A stretch of 64,000 nt of DNA from assembly GCA_022791455.1 (NCBI GenBank), contig JAAVZC010000010.1:42695-106694 (forward strand). Reading direction: 5' to 3'. The DNA comes from Eggerthellaceae bacterium (lineage in GTDB: Bacteria > Actinomycetota > Coriobacteriia > Coriobacteriales > Eggerthellaceae). Positions 58,561 to 64,000 of the stretch are shown here, piece after piece. Position 1 is the stretch's first letter; every line of letters begins with the position of its first letter. The notes under the pieces were generated by a model. That model had not been told where the DNA came from and ran no database searches. It was given only the letters and a program-made list of their open reading frames with translations. A program made the translations under genes and the position numbers.

Positions 58561-59868
58561 ATGACAACCGTTATATGTTTGCTGTTGGTGGTGTTCTTCC
58601 TGGCGATGAACGCGTTCTTCGTAGTGGCGGAATTCGCCCTCGTGCGCGTGCGCAAGAGCCAGGTGGAAGTGGCGGTGGCGGAGAAGCGCCGCGGCGCTGA
58701 AGCGGCCCAAGAGGTGACCACCCACATCAACGCGTATCTGTCCGCTTGCCAGTTGGGCATCACGCTGGCCTCGCTGGCCATCGGCTGGTTGGGCGAGCCG
58801 GCCGTTTCTGCCGTCCTGGAAGCGCCGCTGCTGGCGGCCGGCCTGCCGGAAGGCGCTGTGGCCCCCATCTGCGTGGCGGTGGGCTTCATCCTCATCACCG
58901 CCCTGCATGTTATCGTGGGCGAGCTCATTCCGAAGTCCTTCGCCATTTTCTCCACCGAGAAGTACGCGCTGCACACCGCCGGCCCGCTGCGCGTGTTCTA
59001 CAAGATCACCTATCCCATCATGGTGGTGTTCAACGGCATCACCAATGGGGTCATGAAGCTGTTCGGCCACGACATTGCCGACGAGCACGAGGTGTACACT
59101 GGCGACGAGATTAAGCTGCTCATCGACGAGTCCACCGAAAGCGGCCTCATCGAGCCGGAGGCCAACGAGTTCGTGGACAACGTCTTCGACCTGGGCGAAA
59201 AGGACGCCGAGGCCATCATGACCCCCCGCACCGACGTGGTCTGCATCGACTTGGAGGACTCCCTGCAGGAGAATCTGGAAACTATCCACCGCTATAAGTA
59301 CACGCGTTACCCGGTGGTGCGCGGCTCGAAGGACCACGTGGTGGGCTTCGTGCACGTGAAGGACCTGTACGGTATGGCGCCCGACACCCCGCTTTCCGAC
59401 TGGAAGATTCGCGAGATGCCCGCCGTCCCCGAAGGCCTGGGCATCGCCCGCCTGCTGGAGACCATGCAGCAGGAGCGCACGGAAATCTGCGTGGTGATCG
59501 ACGAGCACGGCGGCACTGCCGGCATCGTCACCATGTCCGACGTGATGGAGCAGATTGTCGGCCGCATCGACGACGAGTACGTGCACGACACCGACGACGA
59601 TGTGGTGAAGGAACCGGACGGCTCCTATCTCATCGACGGCGCGCTGGCCATCGGCGACCTGGAGGACATCCTGGACTTCACCCCCGACGAAGCGGAAGAG
59701 GTGGAAACCGCCGGTGGCCTGCTGCTCACCCTGTTCGACCGCATTCCCGACGAAGGGGACGTGGTGGTGCTGGAACACAAGGGCATCAAGGTCACCTTCA
59801 CCGTCATCACCATGGACCGCCTGCGCATCGACCGCATCCGCATGGTGGTGGAGCGTCCGCAGGAGTAG
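58561..59868 (+). CDS. CNNM/CorC-family transporter (DUF21-CBS-CBS-CorC_HlyC)
   Basis: A 435-residue membrane protein. DUF21 (about 1-185) with four hydrophobic segments (AMNAFFVVAEFALVRVRKSQ), a CBS pair (about 205-325; IMTPRTDVVCIDLEDSLQE and EICVVIDEHGGTAGIVTMSDVMEQIVG), and a C-terminal CorC_HlyC domain (about 345-430; TAGGLLLTLFDRIPDEGDVV). Relatives handle Mg2+ or Co2+ efflux/uptake and were once annotated as haemolysins. The start follows TTGAGGAAG. The gene ends before an inverted repeat that is also the leader of the next gene. Confidence 0.94.
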   Translation: MTTVICLLLVVFFLAMNAFFVVAEFALVRVRKSQVEVAVAEKRRGAEAAQEVTTHINAYLSACQLGITLASLAIGWLGEPAVSAVLEAPLLAAGLPEGAVAPICVAVGFILITALHVIVGELIPKSFAIFSTEKYALHTAGPLRVFYKITYPIMVVFNGITNGVMKLFGHDIADEHEVYTGDEIKLLIDESTESGLIEPEANEFVDNVFDLGEKDAEAIMTPRTDVVCIDLEDSLQENLETIHRYKYTRYPVVRGSKDHVVGFVHVKDLYGMAPDTPLSDWKIREMPAVPEGLGIARLLETMQQERTEICVVIDEHGGTAGIVTMSDVMEQIVGRIDDEYVHDTDDDVVKEPDGSYLIDGALAIGDLEDILDFTPDEAEEVETAGGLLLTLFDRIPDEGDVVVLEHKGIKVTFTVITMDRLRIDRIRMVVERPQE

Positions 59869-59898
59869 CCGCTCCCGCCGCCAACAGCAACTATCCGG

Positions 59899-59972
59899 AC
59901 AGCCTCCGGGGAACAAGGCTTAGAATTGCCTCCGTAATTCATCCAAGCCCGCGTTTCCCGGAGGCTGTTTTT
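59899..59972 (+). promoter_or_regulatory. Inverted repeat with T tract that encloses a ribosome site
   Basis: Arms 59899-59914 (ACAGCCTCCGGGGAAC) and 59953-59968 pair at 15 of 16 positions around a 38-base loop and run into TTTTT. The right arm contains the GGAGG (59960-59964) at 9 bases from the start codon of the amidohydrolase. It can therefore work both as a terminator of the CNNM transcript and as a lock on translation of the next gene. Confidence 0.75.
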
Positions 59973-59973
59973 C

Positions 59974-60768
59974 ATGGTCATCGATGTCCATTGCCATATC
60001 TATCCCGACGCTATTAAGGAGCGCGCTGTCCAGAGCGTCGGCCGCTTCTACAGCATTCCCATGGACGTGACCGACGGCTCCGGCGAAGCGTTGATTGCCG
60101 CCTGCGAAGGCTCGCCCATTCAGCGCCACGTGGTGCACTCGGTGGCCCTCGCCGCCCATCAGGTCACTTCCATCAACGACTTCATTGCCGCCCAATGCGC
60201 CGTCCACCCGCAGTTCACCGGCTTCTTCACCATGCATCAGGACTTTGAGAATCCGGAAGAGGAGATTGAGCGCGCGCTTGCCCTGGGGCTTGTTGGCCTG
60301 AAGCTGCACCCGGATTCCCAGCAGGTGAACATGGATGACTCGCGCCTCATGGCCCTCTACGAGATGGCCGAGGGGCGTTTCCCTATCATCATGCATTGCG
60401 GTGACTACCGCTACGATTTCTCGCATCCGCGTCGCATGCAGAAGATTCTGCGGCGCTTCCCGAAGCTGGTGGTGGACGCCGCCCATTTCGGCGGCTGGTC
60501 CGTGTTTGACCTGGCTGTCGAGTACCTGGAGAACGAGAACTGCTACATGGATATGTCCAGTGCCCAGGCCTTTTTGGGCCCGCGCCGTACTGCCGAGCTG
60601 GTGCGCATCCACGGCACCGACCGCATTCTGTTCGGCTCCGATTTCCCCATGTGGCACCCGGTGGAAGAGCTGGAAACCTTCCGCGCGCTGCCGTTCAGCG
60701 AAGAAGAATTCGAAGCCATGACCCGCACCAACGCCGAACGCTTCCTCGCCAACCAACTGCCTCGCTAG
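59974..60768 (+). CDS. Amidohydrolase-family metal-dependent hydrolase
   Basis: A 264-residue TIM-barrel protein of the Amidohydro_2 group. Metal-binding positions appear as DVHCHIYPD at the start, GLKLHPDSQQ, IIMHCGDY, VDAAHFGG and a terminal FGSDFPMWHP. Members include decarboxylases and hydrolases of aromatic or amide substrates. The start codon sits just after a hairpin that includes its ribosome site, so expression is likely regulated at the RNA level. Its stop overlaps the convergent Cys-cluster gene by 4 bp. Confidence 0.9.
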   Translation: MVIDVHCHIYPDAIKERAVQSVGRFYSIPMDVTDGSGEALIAACEGSPIQRHVVHSVALAAHQVTSINDFIAAQCAVHPQFTGFFTMHQDFENPEEEIERALALGLVGLKLHPDSQQVNMDDSRLMALYEMAEGRFPIIMHCGDYRYDFSHPRRMQKILRRFPKLVVDAAHFGGWSVFDLAVEYLENENCYMDMSSAQAFLGPRRTAELVRIHGTDRILFGSDFPMWHPVEELETFRALPFSEEEFEAMTRTNAERFLANQLPR

Positions 60769-61049
60769 TGGAACGCCTGCCTATAGCCACAAGTATCGGG
60801 GAGGTAGCGTTTGGAGAGGGCGTGGCGTAAGGTGACCTTCTTGCATTGGTCGCAGGCTTCGAAGCGGTAGGGGTACACGACGCAGAGGTTGGTTTCGGCG
60901 TCCAGGAATTCGCAGGGACGTCGGTAGTTGACGCAAAGACGGCCCTGTTCGTAGGAGCGCTCGAAGCAGCATTGGCCGCACTGGTGGCAAAGCTCCTCCC
61001 AATGGGGCTTCACCTCCCGGTACTTCTTGAGTGCGGCGAAAAGTCGCAT
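60765..61049 (-). CDS. YkgJ-type Cys-cluster (zinc/iron-binding) protein
   Basis: A 94-residue protein with the conserved set CHQCGQCCF, CVNYRRPCEFLD, CVVYPYRFEACDQCK, typical of the UPF0153/YkgJ family thought to chelate zinc or iron. I take the start at ATG 61049, where family similarity begins. The frame extends upstream to 61172, and that part is made wholly of palindromic repeat (reading RRSFDSALRAALRMT and similar), so it is either untranslated leader or another repeat-derived N-terminus. The ribosome site before 61049 is weak. Confidence 0.85.
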   Translation of the reverse strand: MRLFAALKKYREVKPHWEELCHQCGQCCFERSYEQGRLCVNYRRPCEFLDAETNLCVVYPYRFEACDQCKKVTLRHALSKRYLPDTCGYRQAFH

Positions 61050-61068
61050 TTTTTGTTGCCCCGTCCAA

Positions 61069-61203
61069 TCGTCATCCTGAGCGCAGCGTGAAGCAGCCCC
61101 ACCCCTTGTCATCCTGAGCGCAGCGCGAAGCGCGGAGTCGAAGGATCTTCTCGGCGGGGGAGATCTCTCCACTCCGGCCTTCGGCCTCCGGTCGAGATGA
61201 CAA
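61069..61203. repeat. Compound palindromic repeat (types B, B and inverted A)
   Basis: A truncated type B arm (61069-61095), a full type B arm (61106-61150) and an inverted type A arm (61160-61202) follow each other, showing that the two arm types combine freely. It fills the gap between the divergent Cys-cluster and HIT genes. Confidence 0.9.
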
Positions 61204-61282
61204 AAGCGTGGGCGCTCGATCTTTGGTCGAAATGGCTGTGCTATTCTTCCTACTATTATATATAGGTAAGAAAGGAGCCCTT

Positions 61283-61642
61283 ATGGCTGAGGATTGTTTG
61301 TTCTGCAAATTGGTTTCCGGCGAGATCCCCTCGAAGAAGGTGTACGAGGATGACATTTGCTACGCCTTCGACGACATTGAGCCGGAAGCGCCGGTGCACA
61401 CGCTGGTGGTGCCGAAGGTGCACTACGACAACCTGCAGGACAACGTGCCGGTGGAAGTGCTGGGCCACATGCTTTCCGTGGTGCCCGAAGTGGCGAAGCT
61501 GAAGGGCGTGGGCGAATCTGGCTATCGCACTGTCATCAACACCGGTCCCGACTCCGCGGCTACGGTGCCCCACTTCCACATTCACATTCTTGGTGGCGTG
61601 AAAATGGGTCGCTTCACCTTCGAAAACTCCCAACGCGCCTAA
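61283..61642 (+). CDS. HIT-family nucleotide-binding hydrolase
   Basis: A 119-residue histidine-triad protein. CLFCKLVSGEIPSKKVYEDD at the start and HFHIHILGG near the end are the family marks, close to the Hint/HinT branch that hydrolyses adenosine phosphoramidates. ATG 61283 follows AAAGGAG; an upstream in-frame ATG has no ribosome site. The gene is monocistronic between two repeat clusters. Confidence 0.96.
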   Translation: MAEDCLFCKLVSGEIPSKKVYEDDICYAFDDIEPEAPVHTLVVPKVHYDNLQDNVPVEVLGHMLSVVPEVAKLKGVGESGYRTVINTGPDSAATVPHFHIHILGGVKMGRFTFENSQRA

Positions 61643-61675
61643 GCCTTGTGAGCGAAGGGGCAGCCAACCCACCCG

Positions 61676-61775
61676 TTGTCATCCTGAGCGGAGCGCGAAG
61701 CGCGGAGTCGAAGGATCTCCGCAGCTGGGTGAGATCCTTCGACTACGGCCTTACGGCCTCCGCTCAGGATGACAA
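61676..61775. repeat. Type B palindromic repeat, 100-bp inverted pair
   Basis: Exact 18-bp ends TTGTCATCCTGAGCGGAG and its reverse complement, with two inner palindromes. It sits between the stop codons of the convergent HIT and CCA genes. Its right arm supplies the last codons and the TGA stop of the CCA-adding enzyme. Confidence 0.93.
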
Positions 61776-63122
61776 TTCCCGCAAAAACTCTAGGAGCTCT
61801 TCTCGTTGGTTGGGGAGGGCTCCTTCTATTACTGCCTCGAGTGCCGCGTTCAGGGCGTTGCCGATGGCCGGCCCTTGGGGGATGCCTGCTTCCATGGCGT
61901 CGCGTCCGTTCACCGCAAGCGACTTCAGCGAGAACGCTTCGCCCTCCGCCAGTATTTCATCAAGCACGGCCTCCAGCTCATCCGCCAAGTCAACGCGTGG
62001 CGCGCACATGGGCGCTTGGGCCCGCGCGTCAGCCCGCTTCACTTCGCAGAGCATGCGGAAAAGCTCCGGCCGTCCTTCCAGCCTCGCCAGCGCCCGACGA
62101 ACCGAGCGCCGCTGCGGCTCCACCACGTCATCGTGCCGTTTCACCAGCGCCAGAATCTGCGCCTGCCGATGATTCGAGAAGCCCATGCGATCCATGATCT
62201 CTTTCGCCATCAGCACGCTGATCTTCGCGTGCCCGTAGAAATGGCTGATGCCGTCCGGACCCTCGAACTTTGCCGCGGGCTTCCCCATGTCGTGGAAGAA
62301 CATGGCCCAGCGCAGAACGGGATCGGGCGCGACACTTTCCACCGCCACCGCCGTGTGCTCCCATACACTATATATATGGTAGACGGTGTTCTGCTCGCAG
62401 CCCACCATGGCGGCAATTTCCGGGAAGGGGAACGCCAGGATGCCGGAGCAGCGCATCAGCGCCTCGTGCACGTGCGCCCCCAGCAGCAGACGCTCCATCT
62501 CGTCGTAGATGCGCTCCTTCGCCACGTTGGCCAACAGGCTCTTTTGGGACAGCGCCGCCTGGAAGGTGGTCTCGTCCATTTGGAATCCAAGTTGAGAGGC
62601 GAACCGGCATCCGCGTAGAATGCGCAGGGCGTCTTCTTGGAAGCGCTTTCGCGGGTCGCCCACCGTGCGGATGAGCCCGCGCTCGATGTCCTCGCGTCCA
62701 CCGAAGGGGTCCAGCAGTCCGCGCACCGGGTGGTAAGCCATGGCGTTAATGGTGAAGTCGCGGCGCTTCAGGTCCTCCTCGATAGAGCGCGCGGCGGTCA
62801 CGGAGTCCGGGTGACGGTTGTCGGAATAGGCACCGTCGATGCGATAGGTGGTTACCTCGATGGCCTCGTCGTCCAAAAGCACCGTGAGGGTGCCGTGCTT
62901 GATGCCAATCTCGCGGGTGCGGATGCCGGCGCCCTCGCACAGCTGCTTCAGTTGTTGCCAAGAAGCACTCGAGGCCAAATCTACATCGTGCACCGGACGG
63001 CCCATAATGCTGTCGCGCACAAACCCGCCTACGCACCACGCCTCGAACCCCGCATCCTCCAGCAGACTGATAATCTGCAAAGCAGGGGAGGGTATACATA
63101 TATGTATAGAGTTGTCGCCCAT
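61764..63122 (-). CDS. cca: CCA-adding tRNA nucleotidyltransferase
   Basis: A 452-residue class II tRNA nucleotidyltransferase. The head domain has CVGGFVRDSIMGRPVHDVDLAS with the metal-binding aspartates, then RRDFTINAMAYH and DPRKRFQEDALRILRGCRFASQLGF; an HD domain follows (WEHTAVAVESVAPDPVLRWAMFFHDMGKP ... HFYGHAKIS). It repairs or adds the CCA end of tRNAs. ATG 63122 follows AGGAGG. The C-terminal LSS and the TGA stop come from a palindromic repeat (…TTG TCA TCC TGA), so the native end has probably been replaced. Confidence 0.96.
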   Translation of the reverse strand: MGDNSIHICIPSPALQIISLLEDAGFEAWCVGGFVRDSIMGRPVHDVDLASSASWQQLKQLCEGAGIRTREIGIKHGTLTVLLDDEAIEVTTYRIDGAYSDNRHPDSVTAARSIEEDLKRRDFTINAMAYHPVRGLLDPFGGREDIERGLIRTVGDPRKRFQEDALRILRGCRFASQLGFQMDETTFQAALSQKSLLANVAKERIYDEMERLLLGAHVHEALMRCSGILAFPFPEIAAMVGCEQNTVYHIYSVWEHTAVAVESVAPDPVLRWAMFFHDMGKPAAKFEGPDGISHFYGHAKISVLMAKEIMDRMGFSNHRQAQILALVKRHDDVVEPQRRSVRRALARLEGRPELFRMLCEVKRADARAQAPMCAPRVDLADELEAVLDEILAEGEAFSLKSLAVNGRDAMEAGIPQGPAIGNALNAALEAVIEGALPNQREELLEFLRELSS

Positions 63123-63220
63123 GCTCCTCCTAAAGTCTGTTTCTAAGTGTAATGCAATTGCGGCCCTTCGCTGCCTGTCCGCGGCCGCGCCGGCCGAAGG
63201 GATTCCGCTCGATGCTCTCC

Positions 63221-63312
63221 GCGGGGCGGCGGGGCGGGGCAACCCTCAGTCGCTCAGACAGTCCTCGCTGCGCTGCGGAACTCGCTTGGTGAGGGCCGCC
63301 CCGCCCCGCTGG
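63221..63312. repeat. GC-rich imperfect inverted repeat
   Basis: The left arm GCGGGGCGGCGGGGCGGGGC with ACCCTCA pairs with a right arm GTGAGGGCCGCCCCGCCCC. The loop of about 40 bases contains CGCTGCGCTGCG. It is unlike the A/B repeats. Confidence 0.6.
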
Positions 63313-63349
63313 TTGGTTTACGTTGCTGCCTGCCGTACTGTCTGCCCTG

Positions 63350-63392
63350 TTGTCATCCTGAGCGGAGGCCGGAGGCCGGAGTCGAAGGATCT
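63350..63392 (+). repeat. Type B palindromic repeat arm (single)
   Basis: TTGTCATCCTGAGCGGAGG followed by CCGGAGGCCGGAGTCGAAGGATCT. Confidence 0.88.
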
Positions 63393-63474
63393 CCACTTCG
63401 TTGATCTGGGGTTTTGCCGTTCGTCTTGATATATGGCCGTTTACTGGTGATGTGAAATTCCCAAAAATAGGGTC

Positions 63475-63502
63475 TTGCAAAGTTTTGTGAGGGGAGTATT
63501 AT
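63475..63502 (+). promoter_or_regulatory. Upstream rRNA promoter candidate
   Basis: TTGCAA, 16-base spacer, TATTAT (63497-63502). Confidence 0.55.
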
Positions 63503-63613
63503 AGACAAGCTGTCTTTGAGGAAGAGACAGCCGGCACTTCTTGTTTCACCCCGACATAGCTCCCAGTGAGCGAAATCGAGTCGAAAAAGATTTGTTGAGA
63601 TTCTGTGAAGCGC

Positions 63614-63642
63614 TTGACGAAGAGTTGCAAACAGAGTAAAGT
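63614..63642 (+). promoter_or_regulatory. Downstream rRNA promoter candidate
   Basis: TTGACG, 17-base spacer, TAAAGT (63637-63642). It lies about 225 bases before the 16S start; the leader between has AT-rich, boxA-like TCCTTTGAAG at about 63806. Confidence 0.65.
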
Positions 63643-63866
63643 TATTCCTTGCGCCGCTCGCAAGAGTGGCGGGAGCCAAAAGGCTCCAAGCACCTTGAAA
63701 ACCGGATACTGCAGATCGAATTCCAAGAAATTGGAGTTCGGAAGTTTAGTCAGATAGACATCACTTTCGAATTGAAACCCTTCTCGTCTTGAAGGCGAGA
63801 AATTTCCTTTGAAGAGAATAAAGCCAATCGGCTTTTCAATTGAACTGAAGCGGGTCCGCCCGCTGG

Positions 63867-64000
<134 letters not shown>

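Larger units (their letters stand above)
63123..63474. other. Repeat-rich gap before the rRNA promoters
   Basis: No gene is seen. It contains a GC-rich imperfect inverted repeat (63221-63312) and one type B repeat arm (63350-63392). Confidence 0.6.

Overview
The window looks like chromosomal DNA from an anaerobic, high-GC actinobacterium of the class Coriobacteriia, most likely family Eggerthellaceae (Eggerthella/Gordonibacter relatives). The support is the 16S rRNA 5' end at the right edge, an actinobacterial fhaA-fhaB-pstP-SEDS/PBP-pknB cluster, a menaquinone pathway, a Tat-exported molybdopterin oxidoreductase with a ferredoxin-like subunit, and arginine/ornithine-type permease content. 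This placement comes from memory of 16S and gene order and was not checked by alignment. There are no phage, IS or CRISPR loci; almost all of the sequence is dense coding DNA.

Layout. 1-5244: a hybrid sensor kinase cut by the left edge, a PAP2 phosphatase, a short phosphoglycerate dehydrogenase and a uracil/xanthine permease. 5245-11517: a lipoprotein, a structured 6S-like RNA, a small NrdD-tail-like protein, the ecfT-bioY biotin uptake pair, and a divergent pair of an alkyl-sulfatase-like Tat lipoprotein and a TetR regulator. 11524-18987: the cell-division/phospho-signalling operon, read leftward. 19252-24259: tRNA-Thr, LysR, and the molybdopterin enzyme. 24419-30433: a UvrA-like ATPase coupled to an ECF transporter (T, fused A-A, S). 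30448-38836: UbiB-like kinase, GNAT, UspA, a MurT-GatD fusion, LCP protein, RlmH, FolE. 38833-40481: both AP endonucleases (ExoIII, EndoIV). 40624-52765: menaquinone genes menF-menD-menH (leftward) and menB-menE/menC fusion (rightward), separated by an ACT protein, an amino-acid permease, an XRE regulator and a HipA-like kinase. 52901-63122: MFS-CBS fusion, an LPXTG BspA-like surface protein, HNH protein, CNNM/CorC protein, amidohydrolase, Cys-cluster protein, HIT protein and CCA-adding enzyme. 63123-64000: rRNA leader with two promoters and the 16S start.

Two themes stand out. First, domain fusion: SEDS with a class B PBP, MurT with GatD, MenE with MenC, EcfA with EcfA, and MFS with CBS are each one polypeptide here. 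Second, a family of short palindromic repeats, whose arms start GTCATCTCGACCGGAG or GTCATCCTGAGCGGAG, occurs at nine loci. At three of them it lies inside a gene and is translated: as the linker between the two halves of MurT-GatD, as the linker between the two ATPase halves of the ECF transporter, and as the N-terminus of MenH. At a fourth it supplies the stop codon of the CCA-adding enzyme. The elements inside the two linkers are 111 and 117 bp, both multiples of three, and are read in the same phase although their cores lie in opposite orientation. This resembles the protein-coding palindromic elements of Rickettsia and is the most interesting signal in the window.
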